DNA of 64,000 nt from Leifsonia shinshuensis (GCF_013410375.1 NZ_JACCFL010000001.1:3658001-3722000); one strand, 5' to 3'; positions 25,270 to 34,288 are shown, counted from the first letter of the stretch. Translations and numbers: made by a program. The notes: generated by a model from the letters alone, not told the origin.

Positions 25270-26563
25270 GGCTCGCGGCCACCCCCACGAGCGCCGCGAT
25301 GACCGCGATGCCGGCGGGGAACACCAGGTGCCAGCCCGCGAGCGCGAGCAGGCCGGCCGCGAACACGCACGACAGCACCGCCATCCACCAGCCGGGCGAC
25401 CGCGTCGGCAGCAGCACGATCGCGCTGGCGACGCCGAGCCCGTACACCGCCGCCGCGATGCTGGTGTGCACGAGGATGAACGGCTGGAGGTCGCCGCTGG
25501 CGAGCACCACCACCGAGTACAGCGCCATCACCACGGCGGACAGCAGGAGCCCGCGCCGGGCGACCGCGCCGTTCTCGGCGCCGCGGCCGAACCAGGCGGG
25601 CAGGTCGCCGTCGCGGCCCATCGCGGCGCCCAGCTTGCTGAAGGCCGCCAGGTACGCGTTGAAGACGCCGGTGACGACGATCGCCGCGATGACGGCGACC
25701 ACGACCCCTCCCCCGGAGCCGGTCGCGACCGAGACCAGGTCGAGCAGCGGGACCGCCGAGGTGGAGGCGCCCGACCCGAGCACGGCGACGGTGACGGTCT
25801 GGATCGCCAGGTACGCCACCGACACGATCACGAGCGCGAGGGCCGTCGCCCGCGGGATGTCGCGCCGCGGGTTGCGGAACTCGCCGCCGATGCCCGCGAC
25901 GGCCTCCCAGCCGGCGAACGCCCAGATGTAGAGGCTCATCGCGAGGCCGACCCCGGACCAGCCGTGCGGGAGCAGCGGCTGCAGGTTTTCGGCGCGCGCG
26001 TGCGGAGCGGCGGCCGCGAGGACGAACACGAGGACCGCGATGAGCGCCCCGGAGAGCACCAGCTGCACCGACGCGGCGAAGCGGACGCCGAACGCGGTCA
26101 CCGCCACCGGCACGACCATGAGGGCGATCGCGATGAGGGTGGTCTGCGCTGCGCCGCCGCCGATCACCGCCACGACGTAGCGTGCGGTCATCAGGGCGGC
26201 GATGGGAGCGCCGATCGGGGTGCCGAAGAAGAACCAGTAGCTGACGATGCGCGCGGCGGTCGGCCCGAACGCCCGCCGTGCGAAGGTCGCGACGCCTCCC
26301 GCGTCCGGGTGCCGGCGGGCCAGGGCGGCGAAGGTCGCGGCCAGCGGGACGGAGATGAGCGCGAGCGCGGCGACCGCGAGGATGGCGCCGGGCCCGGCCG
26401 CCGCCGCGGCCAGCGCGGGGAGCACCAGGATGCCGGTGCCGAGCACGGCCGCGACGTAGAGCGCGGTGCCGCCCGCGACGCCGAGGTGGCCGCGGTGCTC
26501 GACGTGCTCCGCTGTTCCGCCTGCAGCGGGTACGCGCGTGGTGGAGGGCGCAGGTTCGGTCAC
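25247..26563 (-). CDS. APC-superfamily amino acid permease (YjeH-like)
   Basis: This 438-residue membrane protein has about 12 helices. The conserved first-helix glycine segment is AAVLGTGILVLPALAAAAAGP, and the later WAFAGWEAVAGIGGEFRNPRRDIPRAT matches the helix 6 unwound region and adjoining loop of APC transporters that export or exchange neutral amino acids. The N-terminal 28 residues are polar. A very basic tail (RRARRRR) abuts the stop codon. The gene is single, between the LacI and glycosyltransferase genes. Its 3' end has been duplicated in tandem behind the stop. Confidence 0.9.
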   Translation of the reverse strand: MTEPAPSTTRVPAAGGTAEHVEHRGHLGVAGGTALYVAAVLGTGILVLPALAAAAAGPGAILAVAALALISVPLAATFAALARRHPDAGGVATFARRAFGPTAARIVSYWFFFGTPIGAPIAALMTARYVVAVIGGGAAQTTLIAIALMVVPVAVTAFGVRFAASVQLVLSGALIAVLVFVLAAAAPHARAENLQPLLPHGWSGVGLAMSLYIWAFAGWEAVAGIGGEFRNPRRDIPRATALALVIVSVAYLAIQTVTVAVLGSGASTSAVPLLDLVSVATGSGGGVVVAVIAAIVVTGVFNAYLAAFSKLGAAMGRDGDLPAWFGRGAENGAVARRGLLLSAVVMALYSVVVLASGDLQPFILVHTSIAAAVYGLGVASAIVLLPTRSPGWWMAVLSCVFAAGLLALAGWHLVFPAGIAVIAALVGVAASRRARRRR

Positions 26564-26676
26564 CGGACAATCCTGGCGCGGACCGCCGACATCCGCCGCC
26601 CATTCGCGGCCACTGATCGCATATCCGCCGCCAATCCCCGCCGAGACGCACGAAACCTCCGCCGAGGGGCACGAGA

Positions 26677-26705
26677 ACGCCCCTATCCGGAGCGGATAGG
26701 GGCGT
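26677..26705 (-). terminator. Terminator of the glycosyltransferase operon
   Basis: A perfect 13-bp stem (ACGCCCCTATCCG with its complement) with a 3-nt loop starts 24 bp after the stop codon of the GT39-type gene, read on the minus strand. Confidence 0.8.
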
Positions 26706-26729
26706 CCATGTGCCCTTCGGGGCCTCCCA

Positions 26730-28895
26730 TCACTTCGTCAGGTCGTAGAGGGTGACACCTCCCACCGTGGTCGCGGTGAAGTTCTTCTCGACCCAGGACG
26801 CGATCGCGCTGGAGGCGCTGCTCCCGCCGTTGGCCTGGCCGACTCCGCCCGCGATGAAGTAGTGGATCTTGCCCTCCTTCACATACTGCTCGAACTGCTC
26901 CAGGGTGGGCGACGGATCCGAGCCGTTGAAGCCGCCGACCGGCATGACGGCCTCCTGGGTCGCGAGCTGGTAGCCGGCGGCGGAGTTGGAGCCGATCGCC
27001 GCCGCCACCCAGGTGTAGGAGGACGCGTCGGCTTTCAGCAGCGCGCTGAGCTGGGAGCTGACGGTGCTGGAGCCGAGCAGGCCGCGCATGCCGCCCCCGC
27101 CCGCGGCGCCGGGAGCGCCGGTGGGGCCGCCCTGCGTGCCGGTCGTGCCGCCGGTCGTACCGCCGGCCGCACCCGTTCCTCCGGTCGTGCCGCCGGTCCC
27201 TCCGGTCCCACCGGTCGTGCCGCCGGTCGTCCCTCCAGGACCAGCGTTCCCACCCGGGAACCCGCCCTGCCCGCCGAACCCGCCGCCGGGCGCGCCGCCC
27301 TGGCCGCCGCCGTTCGGCGCTCCGCCGAACCCGCGGCCTCCGCCCGGTCCGCCCATCGCGCCCGACACCGTCGGCCCTGCCGTCACGATCGACCCGGTGT
27401 GACCGGTGGTCACGGTCTGGATCGTGTAGGCGGTCGGGGCGAGCAGTGCCGCCACCAGGGTGGTGGCGATGGTCGCGCCCGACAGTGGCCGGCTGCGCGG
27501 GGCAAGGAGCAGCAGCACGGACGCCGCGAGCGCGATGATGAGGACGACGACCTTGAGCCACGGGAGCCAGTCGGTCGCCCGGTCCAGCAGGACCCATGCC
27601 CAGACCGCCGTGCCGATCAGGGTCACGGCCGAGAGGATGCGCACCCAGAGCCGGCCGCGGGCGCCCCAGACCGCCGAGGCGCCGATCGCGACGACGCCGG
27701 CGAGGGCCGGGGCGAGGGCGACCGTGTAGTACGCGTGGAAGATGCCGGCCATGAAGCTGAACGCCAGCGCGGTCACGATCAGCCAGCCTCCGAACAGCAG
27801 GAGGGTCGCGCGCCGGGGGTCGGTGCGCGCCATCCGGCGGCCGAGGAGGAGCGCCGCGGCGAACAGCACGAGCGCTGCGGGAAGCAACCAGGTGATCTGG
27901 CCGCCGATCTCGTTCTCGAACAGGCGGAGGATGCCGGTCGCCCCCCACATCCCGCCGCCCGTCGCTCCGCCGCGACCGCTGGTGACGCTGCCGGTTTCGT
28001 TGCCGGTGAGGCGGCCGAGGCCGTTGTAGCCGAAGGTCAGTTCGAGGAAGCTGTTGGTCTGCGAGCCGCCGATGTACGGGCGCATCGACGCAGGCATGAG
28101 CTCGACGATCGCGACCCACCAGCCGGCCGCGGCCACGACCGCGCCGAGCGCGGCGAACAGGTGGCCGAAGCGCTTCGCCCACGAGACGCGAGCGGCCGCC
28201 AGGTAGACGCCGGCCAGCACCGGGAGGATCAGGAACGCCTGCAGCTGCTTGGTCAGGAACCCGAAGCCGACGGCTACGCCCGCCCAGACCACCCACCGGA
28301 TCCGGCCCGATTCGATGCCGCGCAGGGTCAGGTAGGTGGCGAGAGTCAGCAGCAGCACGAGCAGCGCGTCCGGGTTGTTGAAGCGGAACATCAGCGCGGC
28401 CACCGGGGTGACCGCCAGCACGCCGCCCGCGAGCAGCGCCGTACGTGCGCTGAAGTTGCGGCGCACGATCAGGTAGACCAGCCACACGGTCGCGACGCCC
28501 ATCAGGGCCTCCGGCACCAGGATGCTCCAGGAGCTGAGCCCGAAGATCCGCACCGAGAGCGCCATGATCCAGAGGCTCGCGGGCGGTTTGTCGACCGTGA
28601 TCGAGTTCGCGGCGTCGCTGGAGCCGTAGAAGAACGCCTCCCAGTTCACAGAGCCCGCCTGCACGGCGGCGGAGTAGAAGGAGTTCGCCCAGCCGCTGGC
28701 GGCGAGGTCCCACAGATAGAGCAGCGCGGTGACGGCGAGGAGGCCGAGGAGCGCTGGGCGCTCCCAGACGGCGGCGTCCTCCCGGCCGCGCACGAGGCGG
28801 CGCAGCCAGACGGCCGAGCGGCCGGGTGGCGCGGTCGCGGTGGCCGAGCTGGGTGAGACGGTCTGGCTTGGTGCGGTGCTGACGGACATGGTCAC
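26730..28895 (-). CDS. Membrane glycosyltransferase, GT39/ArnT-like, with Gly/Thr-rich linker
   Basis: The 721-residue protein transfers a sugar from a polyprenyl-phosphate donor outside the membrane. It has 10-12 helices; the first extracytoplasmic loop carries SITVDKPPASLW with the acidic residue expected for a GT-C enzyme, and LTKQLQAFLILP follows later. Residues ~512-603 form a low-complexity linker of GG, GGT and GGTTGGT repeats, followed by a ~110-residue soluble C-terminal domain ending in TTVGGVTLYDLTK. The GTG start at 28895 overlaps the stop of the upstream GT2 gene by four bases. Donor is probably made by that partner. The acceptor is unknown, perhaps cell-wall polymer or secreted protein. 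Confidence 0.9.
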   Translation of the reverse strand: MTMSVSTAPSQTVSPSSATATAPPGRSAVWLRRLVRGREDAAVWERPALLGLLAVTALLYLWDLAASGWANSFYSAAVQAGSVNWEAFFYGSSDAANSITVDKPPASLWIMALSVRIFGLSSWSILVPEALMGVATVWLVYLIVRRNFSARTALLAGGVLAVTPVAALMFRFNNPDALLVLLLTLATYLTLRGIESGRIRWVVWAGVAVGFGFLTKQLQAFLILPVLAGVYLAAARVSWAKRFGHLFAALGAVVAAAGWWVAIVELMPASMRPYIGGSQTNSFLELTFGYNGLGRLTGNETGSVTSGRGGATGGGMWGATGILRLFENEIGGQITWLLPAALVLFAAALLLGRRMARTDPRRATLLLFGGWLIVTALAFSFMAGIFHAYYTVALAPALAGVVAIGASAVWGARGRLWVRILSAVTLIGTAVWAWVLLDRATDWLPWLKVVVLIIALAASVLLLLAPRSRPLSGATIATTLVAALLAPTAYTIQTVTTGHTGSIVTAGPTVSGAMGGPGGGRGFGGAPNGGGQGGAPGGGFGGQGGFPGGNAGPGGTTGGTTGGTGGTGGTTGGTGAAGGTTGGTTGTQGGPTGAPGAAGGGGMRGLLGSSTVSSQLSALLKADASSYTWVAAAIGSNSAAGYQLATQEAVMPVGGFNGSDPSPTLEQFEQYVKEGKIHYFIAGGVGQANGGSSASSAIASWVEKNFTATTVGGVTLYDLTK

Positions 28896-30196
28896 CTCTC
28901 CGTTTCGGTCGGGGCGAGGACAAGGGCGGCGGTTTCAGACACCGCGCCTGCGGGAACGGGATCCGTGGACGGCGACGCCGACCGTGGCGGAGGCACGGCC
29001 TCCGGCACCGCCGCTCGCCTCCCGGCCCGGAACACCCAGAGCCGCAGCAGCACGAAGCGCAGCAGCGTCGCGAACAGGTTGGCCGCGGTGAGCACGATCA
29101 GCTCCACCCGGGCGGGCGCGCCCGGAGCCGTCGCGTGCAGCACGGCGAGCGAGCCGCTGGTCAGCGCCCAGGCGATCCCGAATACGACCAGGCCCTGGAA
29201 CTGGTGCCGCACCATCCCGGGCCGGCCGCGCACGCCGAACGTGAAGCGCCGGTTGGCCCAGGTGTTGGCGATCGCCGTCAGCAGGAGCGCCGCGAAGTTC
29301 GCGGCCTGCCCGCCCAGCGCGCCGGACAGCAGCAGGTAGAGCAGCGCGTACGCGGCCGTCGACAGCACGCCGACGATCGCGAACCGCACCACCTGGCCGA
29401 AGAAGCTCGGCGGCGTCGGCGGCGCGAACGGCCGCCGGCCGAGCTCCGCGTAGACGGCCTCGATCGGGATGCGCCCGCGGGCGATGTTCGTGCCGACGCG
29501 CAGCATCCCCTTCAGGTCCTCCCGCGCGGTGCGCACGATGTCCACCGAGCTGTGCGGGTCGTCCACCCAGTCGACGGGTATCTCGTGGATGCGCAGGCCG
29601 GCGCGCTCGGCGAGGATCAGCAGCTCGGTGTCGAAGAACCAGCCGTCGTCCTCCACCAGCGGCAGGAGACGCTGCGCGACGTCCCGGCGGATGGCCTTGA
29701 AGCCGCACTGCGCGTCGGAGAAGCCGACCGACATCGTACGGCGCAGCAGCAGGTTGTAGCTGCGGGAGATGAACTCGCGCTTGCCGCCGCGGGTGACGCG
29801 CGCGCTCCTCCCCAACCGGGTGCCGATCGCGAGGTCGGAGTGGCCGGAGAGCAGCGGCGCCACCAGCGGGGGGAGAGCGGCGAGGTCGGTGGAGAGGTCC
29901 TCGTCCAGGTAGACGAGGACCTCGGCGGGCGAGGAGCCCCACACCGCCTTGAGGGCGCGCCCGCGCCCCTTCAGCGGGAGGTGCACGGCGACGACCCCGG
30001 TCAGCTCTCCGGCGAGCGCGTCCGCGAGGGCGGGCGTGTCGTCGGTGCTGGCGTTGTCGGCGATCGTGATCCGCCAGCTCGCCTGCACCGTGTCGGTCAG
30101 GTAGGCGTGCAGCCGGCGGAGGGACGTGTCGAGCGTCGCCTGCTCGTTGTACACGGGCACGACGATGTCGAGCGAGAGGGTCGTTGGCTGGGACAT
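28892..30196 (-). CDS. GT2 glycosyltransferase fused to a GtrA-like membrane domain
   Basis: This 434-residue protein has two parts. Residues 1-245 are a dolichyl-phosphate-sugar-synthase-like GT2 domain (IVVPVYNEQATLDTSL, ADNASTDDTP, YLDEDLSTDL with the DED metal site, and FDTELLILAERAG). Residues ~262-395 form four helices of the GtrA type (FFGQVVRFAIVGVLSTAAY, NTWANRRFTF). The natural role of such pairs is to make and flip a polyprenyl-phosphate sugar, which the GT39-type enzyme encoded next then uses. The start codon is ATG. A basic Arg stretch ends the second part. Confidence 0.92.
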   Translation of the reverse strand: MSQPTTLSLDIVVPVYNEQATLDTSLRRLHAYLTDTVQASWRITIADNASTDDTPALADALAGELTGVVAVHLPLKGRGRALKAVWGSSPAEVLVYLDEDLSTDLAALPPLVAPLLSGHSDLAIGTRLGRSARVTRGGKREFISRSYNLLLRRTMSVGFSDAQCGFKAIRRDVAQRLLPLVEDDGWFFDTELLILAERAGLRIHEIPVDWVDDPHSSVDIVRTAREDLKGMLRVGTNIARGRIPIEAVYAELGRRPFAPPTPPSFFGQVVRFAIVGVLSTAAYALLYLLLSGALGGQAANFAALLLTAIANTWANRRFTFGVRGRPGMVRHQFQGLVVFGIAWALTSGSLAVLHATAPGAPARVELIVLTAANLFATLLRFVLLRLWVFRAGRRAAVPEAVPPPRSASPSTDPVPAGAVSETAALVLAPTETER

Positions 30197-30403
30197 GGCA
30201 GCAACCCTGCCGCCGTGACCTACCCGTGACCTTTCGTGCGGTTATGCCCGGTCGATGGGTGTCCTCACGGGTTCCTATGCGGCTCCGATGAGCGGGCCGG
30301 GTTGGATGACCGCGCGGGAATGCCATCGGCGGGCGTACCGTTCCAATCAGTGCGGCCGTCCACACCGGCCCCCACAACTTCCCTCGAACAGCAGGAGACC
30401 CTC

Positions 30404-30787
30404 ATGGCAACCGTCGAGCTCACCGCTCAGAACATCGAGTCCCAGATCACGGAGAACGACATCGTCTTCGTCGACTTCTGGGCGGAATGGTGCGGCCCGT
30501 GCCGCATGTTCGGCCCCATCTTCGAGAAGGCGTCGCAGGAGCACACCGACGTCGTGTTCGGCAAGGTGGACACCGAGGCCGAGCAGGCGCTCGCCGCCTC
30601 CGCCGGCATCACCTCCATCCCGACCCTGATGGCGTTCCGCGACGGCATCCTGGTCTTCTCGCAGCCGGGCGCGCTCCCGGCGCCGACGTTCGAGGACCTC
30701 ATCGGCCAGGTGAAGTCCCTCGACATGGACGCGGTCCGCGCGTCGATCGCGGAGGCGAAGGCCGGCGAGCCCGCCCCCGAGGCGTAG
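30404..30787 (+). CDS. Thioredoxin
   Basis: This 127-residue cytosolic thioredoxin reduces protein disulfides. The active site is WAEWCGPCRMFGPI with C30 and C33, and the cis-Pro segment is ITSIPTLMAF. The protein is about 20 residues longer than E. coli TrxA because of a charged C-terminal tail (SIAEAKAGEPAPEA). AGGAG precedes the ATG at 30404; upstream ATGs in the same frame encode unrelated sequence. It is the only gene on the plus strand here and is followed by a very strong terminator. Confidence 0.95.
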   Translation: MATVELTAQNIESQITENDIVFVDFWAEWCGPCRMFGPIFEKASQEHTDVVFGKVDTEAEQALAASAGITSIPTLMAFRDGILVFSQPGALPAPTFEDLIGQVKSLDMDAVRASIAEAKAGEPAPEA

Positions 30788-30801
30788 GACGCCCACGAAC
30801 T

Positions 30802-30847
30802 GACAGGACACGCCGTCTCGCGGATCCGCGAGGCGGCGTGTCCTGTC
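30802..30847. terminator. Strong terminator between thioredoxin and the aldo-keto reductase
   Basis: A 20-bp stem with one G-U pair and a loop of at most 6 nt follows the thioredoxin stop by 14 bp. It can fold in either direction and serves converging genes. It is one of the most stable hairpins in the window. Confidence 0.85.
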
Positions 30848-30863
30848 ATGTGGATGGAGCGGC

Positions 30864-31832
30864 TCAGAAGCCCGTCGGCATCGTGACCCGGTAGGGCGCC
30901 TCCAACTCGCGCACCTCGTCCTCGGTCAGCTCCAGGTGCACGGCCGCGACCGCGTCCGGGAGGTGGTGCGGCTTGGTCGCGCCGACGATCGGGGCGTCCA
31001 CGACCGGGTTGCGCAGCACCCAGGCCAGCGCGATCTGCGCCATCGGGACGCCGCGGGCCTCCGCCACGCGCTGCACCGCCTCCGCGATCGGCCGGTCGTG
31101 CTCCTCCGTGTAGCGCGCCTGGAGCGGGTCGGTCTCGCCGCGGAGGGTCTGCTCGCCCCAGGGCCGGGTCAGCCGGCCCTTCGCGAGCGGGCTCCACGGG
31201 AGGCTGCCGACGCCCTGGTCCGCGAGCAGCGGGAACATCTCGCGCTCCTCCTCGCGCATCATCAGGCTGTACTGGTCCTGCATGGTCACGAATCGGGTCC
31301 AGCCGCCGAGGTCGGCCGCGTGCTGGAGCTTGGCGAACTGCCACGCCCACATCGACGACGCCCCGATGTAGCGGGCCTTGCCGGACTTGACCACGTCGTG
31401 CAGCGCCTCCATCGTCTCCTCGACCGGCGTCAGCGGGTCGAAGCGGTGGATCTGGTAGAGGTCCACGAAGTCCGTGTTCAGCCGGATCAGCGACGCGTCG
31501 ATCTGCTCCAGGATCGCGCGGCGCGAGAGCCCGGCGCCGCCGGGGCCGTCGTGCATCTTGAAGTTCACCTTGGTCGCCAGCACGACGTCCTCGCGTGTGG
31601 TGTACTCGCGGATGGCGCGGCCGACGATCTCCTCGGAGCTGCCGATGCCGTAGATGTTCGCCGTGTCCCAGAACGTGATCCCGGCCTCCACGGCCTGGCG
31701 GAAGATCGGGGCGGCCGCCTCGTCGTCCAGCGCCCACTCGTTGAAGCCGCGCGACCTGTCGCCGAAGCTCATGCAGCCCAGCGCGAGGCGGCTGACCGTC
31801 AGGCCGGTCGATCCCAGTCGGGTGTATTCCAT
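30864..31832 (-). CDS. Aldo/keto reductase
   Basis: This 322-residue NADPH-dependent oxidoreductase is of the YhdN/Tas-like type with a TIM barrel. It starts MEYTRLGSTGLTVSRLALGCMSFG. The catalytic Asp and Tyr are in FWDTANIYGIGSSEEIVG, the lysine in VVLATKV, the histidine in LYQIHRFDPLTP, and NADP contacts in the IGASSMWAWQ and VVDAPIVGATKPHHL segments. GGAAAGGGGAACG precedes the ATG. Its upstream region has four iterated repeats, implying regulation. The substrate is unknown. Confidence 0.93.
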   Translation of the reverse strand: MEYTRLGSTGLTVSRLALGCMSFGDRSRGFNEWALDDEAAAPIFRQAVEAGITFWDTANIYGIGSSEEIVGRAIREYTTREDVVLATKVNFKMHDGPGGAGLSRRAILEQIDASLIRLNTDFVDLYQIHRFDPLTPVEETMEALHDVVKSGKARYIGASSMWAWQFAKLQHAADLGGWTRFVTMQDQYSLMMREEEREMFPLLADQGVGSLPWSPLAKGRLTRPWGEQTLRGETDPLQARYTEEHDRPIAEAVQRVAEARGVPMAQIALAWVLRNPVVDAPIVGATKPHHLPDAVAAVHLELTEDEVRELEAPYRVTMPTGF

Positions 31833-31849
31833 CGTTTCGTTCCCCTTTC

Positions 31850-31916
31850 CGCTTCGACGTAGCGTCGCTTCGACGGTAGCGTCGCTTCGACGTAGCGTCG
31901 CTCTGACGGTACCCGT
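31850..31916. repeat. Four 16-17-bp direct repeats in the aldo-keto reductase promoter
   Basis: Units at 31850, 31866, 31883 and 31899 follow CGCTTCGACGTAGCGT (the second has one extra base, the last is degenerate). Each contains inverted CGCT and AGCG ends. They lie 18-84 bp before the start codon of the reductase gene, an operator-array position. Confidence 0.7.
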
Positions 31917-31961
31917 CGGCGCCCCGCACGAGGGAGGTACTGCCGATACCGCGATCGGGCC

Positions 31962-31967
31962 TACCAT
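31962..31967 (+). promoter_or_regulatory. -10 box of a leaderless mRNA
   Basis: TACCAT ends 6 nt before the ATG of the small acidic protein gene at 31974, the spacing of leaderless actinobacterial genes. There is no Shine-Dalgarno sequence. Confidence 0.4.
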
Positions 31968-31973
31968 CGCGGC

Positions 31974-32135
31974 ATGACCGATGAGAGAGAGAACTGGCCG
32001 GAGACCCCCTCCGGCGAGCCCATCGACACCGACGCCCTCGCGGAGGGCGAAGGCGGCGGCCCGTACGACGCCGACGGCGTCTTCGAACCGGAGGACGACG
32101 CGGCGGCGGACGACGAGGACGACCCCGGCATCTAA
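31974..32135 (+). CDS. Small acidic protein (53 residues)
   Basis: The frame encodes 53 residues, extremely acidic (about 18 Asp/Glu), with no hydrophobic segment, ending PGI and a TAA. It has a clean ATG with a TACCAT box in leaderless position. Proteins of this type are common in Microbacteriaceae but uncharacterised; I do not recognise a domain. It is divergent from the aldo-keto reductase gene. Confidence 0.55.
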   Translation: MTDERENWPETPSGEPIDTDALAEGEGGGPYDADGVFEPEDDAAADDEDDPGI

Positions 32136-32175
32136 CCCGTCCGGAAGCTGTGGGCTGCCGTTCACCTGAATCCAC

Positions 32176-32205
32176 TTGTCCCCCGGCCTTGTACCCCACT
32201 AGGGT
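32176..32205 (+). promoter_or_regulatory. Promoter for the small protein-gltS unit
   Basis: TTGTCC (32176-32181), 18 bp, then TAGGGT (32200-32205) is a good sigma-A-type promoter. It implies a leader of roughly 85 nt before the gene at 32298. Confidence 0.5.
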
Positions 32206-32297
32206 CGAGTCCAGGAGCCAGTCCTGAGCCGGCGGAGGCGGAGCACATCGCGTCGCCGCCGGCGAGGACCGGCTGCACAACTGGGGAGGGGTGCAGC

Positions 32298-32504
32298 GTG
32301 ACGACCTATGAGACGCCGATCGGGAACGCGCCGAAACCGGGGCAGGACATCCATCTGGTCAGATGGATCCGCTCCGCGGACGGCTGGAGCAGCGAGACCG
32401 TGCTCTGCACGTACTTGGCGGGGACACCCTCGCACTGGGTGGTCGAACGGCACGGCGAGCGCGTGAGCCTCGACCGTGCGGAATGGGCGCAGTTCGCCTT
32501 CTGA
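32298..32504 (+). CDS. Small hypothetical protein (68 residues)
   Basis: GTG start preceded by GGGGAGGGG. The 68-residue protein has a WIRSADGWSSETVLCTYLAG core and ends WAQFAF. It has no membrane segment and one cysteine. Function unknown. It precedes gltS by 55 bp on the same strand and may be cotranscribed. Confidence 0.7.
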   Translation: MTTYETPIGNAPKPGQDIHLVRWIRSADGWSSETVLCTYLAGTPSHWVVERHGERVSLDRAEWAQFAF

Positions 32505-32559
32505 CCCGTTGCGTTCTGACCCGTTCGCGTTCTGGCCGGGGCGGCACGGAGGAGGCCCG

Positions 32560-33930
32560 ATGTTCGGCGGCTACACCGACGCGCAGTGGGCGGCGCTCGC
32601 CTTCGTGTTCCTGGGGCTCGCGCTCGTCGTCGCCACCCTCGTGCGGCGGTACGCCGGGTTCCTGCGCCGGCTGTACATCCCGGTCAGCGTCATCGCGGGT
32701 TTCCTGATCCTGCTGCTCGGGCCGCAGGTGCTGGGCGCGCTCACGCACTCGTCGGGGCTGGTGCCCGCGCCCGTCGCCGACATCCTCGCGCGACTTCCCG
32801 GCCTGATGATCAACGTCGTCTTCGCCGGGGTGATGCTGGGCAAGCGCCTGCCGAGCGTGCGGACGTTCTGGCGGGAGTCTGCGCCGCACTTCATCCTGGG
32901 CAGCGTGTTCTCGTTCGGCCAGTTCGCCCTGGGAGCGCTCGCCGTCGCCCTCCTGCTGAAGCCGGTCTTCGGACTGCCCGACGCGGCGGGCTCGGTGCTG
33001 GAGCTGTCCTTCGCGGGCGGCCACGGCACGATCGCCGGGATGGGCGACATCCTGAAGACCGCCGGCGCTCCGGAGGTCGTCGACATCGGGCTCGGGCTCG
33101 CCACCATCAGCATGATCACCGGGGTGGTCGGCGGCTCGATCCTCGTGAACTACGCGATCCGCAACCCGCGGATCTCCGTCGCGCGCACGGACCGCGTGCA
33201 CCCGGCGACGGACGCCGAGCACTACATCCCGCCGAACAGCGGCGACACCGACCAGCCCGATGTCGGGCTCGGCTCGATCAGCCGGAGCTTCGGCGCGATC
33301 GCGCTCGCCATCGCGCTCGGCCTCCTCATCCTGGAGCTGCTGCGGTTCGGGGCCAACGCGCTGGGCTCCGGCCTGTTCGACGACTTCCCGCTGTTCCCGT
33401 TCACGGTCATCGGCGGGTTCGTGGTGCAGCTCGTCCTCAGCCTGGCCGGCAAGGAGGAGCTGGTGGAGCGCCGGACCGTCAACGACATCACGACGCTCGC
33501 GCTGGACATCCTGATCGCCGCCGCGATCGGCACGATGTCGCTGGCCGCCCTCGGGGCGAACATCCCGAGCCTGGTGATCCTCACGGTGATCGCGTTCGCC
33601 TGGAGCGTCGTCGGGATGCTCTGGCTCGGCCCGCGCATCCACCCCGTCGACTGGTTCGAGCACGCGATCGCCGACTACGGGCAGTCGCAGGGCAACGTGG
33701 CGACCGGGTTCGTCCTCGCGGACATGGCCGACCCGGCGCGCACGACCGCCGCCGCCCGCGCGTACGGCTACAAGCAGCTCACCTACGAGCCGATCCTCGG
33801 CGGCGGGATCCTCACGGCGCTGAGCGTGCCGATCATCCTGCAGCTCGGGTCGCTGTGGTTCGGCCTGGCGAGCCTCGTCGTCACCGCGGGGCTCATCCTC
33901 TGGGGGATCCTGCGGGTGCGGCGGCGCTAG
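32560..33930 (+). CDS. gltS: Sodium/glutamate symporter (GltS)
   Basis: This 456-residue membrane protein has about 12 helices and imports glutamate with sodium. The diagnostic GltS block ELSFAGGHGTIAGM is present near residue 145, and a related TGFVLADMADP block occurs in the second half, reflecting the two inverted halves of the ESS family. CGGAGGAGG precedes the ATG at 32560. An in-frame start further upstream would read across the preceding gene and is rejected. Its C-terminus is basic and short. Confidence 0.9.
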   Translation: MFGGYTDAQWAALAFVFLGLALVVATLVRRYAGFLRRLYIPVSVIAGFLILLLGPQVLGALTHSSGLVPAPVADILARLPGLMINVVFAGVMLGKRLPSVRTFWRESAPHFILGSVFSFGQFALGALAVALLLKPVFGLPDAAGSVLELSFAGGHGTIAGMGDILKTAGAPEVVDIGLGLATISMITGVVGGSILVNYAIRNPRISVARTDRVHPATDAEHYIPPNSGDTDQPDVGLGSISRSFGAIALAIALGLLILELLRFGANALGSGLFDDFPLFPFTVIGGFVVQLVLSLAGKEELVERRTVNDITTLALDILIAAAIGTMSLAALGANIPSLVILTVIAFAWSVVGMLWLGPRIHPVDWFEHAIADYGQSQGNVATGFVLADMADPARTTAAARAYGYKQLTYEPILGGGILTALSVPIILQLGSLWFGLASLVVTAGLILWGILRVRRR

Positions 33931-33944
33931 GCGCCGAGCGCGCC

Positions 33945-34214
33945 TCAGAGCCCCGCGCGCGCCGCCAGCAGCTCGACGGCCACGCGCCAGTCCCGCGCCG
34001 GGATCCCGTCGCCGGTCTCCTCCTCGCCGGGCGGCCGCGCCACGAACGACGGCCACGGATCGCCGGCGGTGTGCGCCTCCTCCACAAGGCCGAGGTAGTC
34101 GCCGCCGAAGTACACCTCCCACGCCGCGGTCGCGGTCGGGCTGTACATGAGCGTGAGCGGGAGCGAGCCGTACGTGTAGACGGCGTGCTGGTGGGCCAGT
34201 TCCTTCCCCGTCAT
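33945..34214 (-). CDS. Hypothetical protein (89 residues)
   Basis: This 89-residue protein has a TYGSLPLTLMYSPTATAAWEVYFGGDYLGLVEEAH core and a PW/F-containing middle. No domain is recognised. ATG 34214 is chosen because GGAGG precedes it. The rest of the frame upstream is arginine-rich shadow sequence. The gene converges on gltS and is downstream of the carboxylate-amine ligase on the same strand. Confidence 0.6.
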   Translation of the reverse strand: MTGKELAHQHAVYTYGSLPLTLMYSPTATAAWEVYFGGDYLGLVEEAHTAGDPWPSFVARPPGEEETGDGIPARDWRVAVELLAARAGL

Positions 34215-34288
34215 GTCCGCCTCCACGTCATGGCCTCCCACCTCATGTCCGAAGCGTAAGCGCGTCCGGCCTCCGACGGAAGGGACTG

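Noticed and set aside
23888..26755. 955-codon plus-strand frame across a LacI and a permease gene
   Set aside because: Shadow of two well-supported minus-strand genes.
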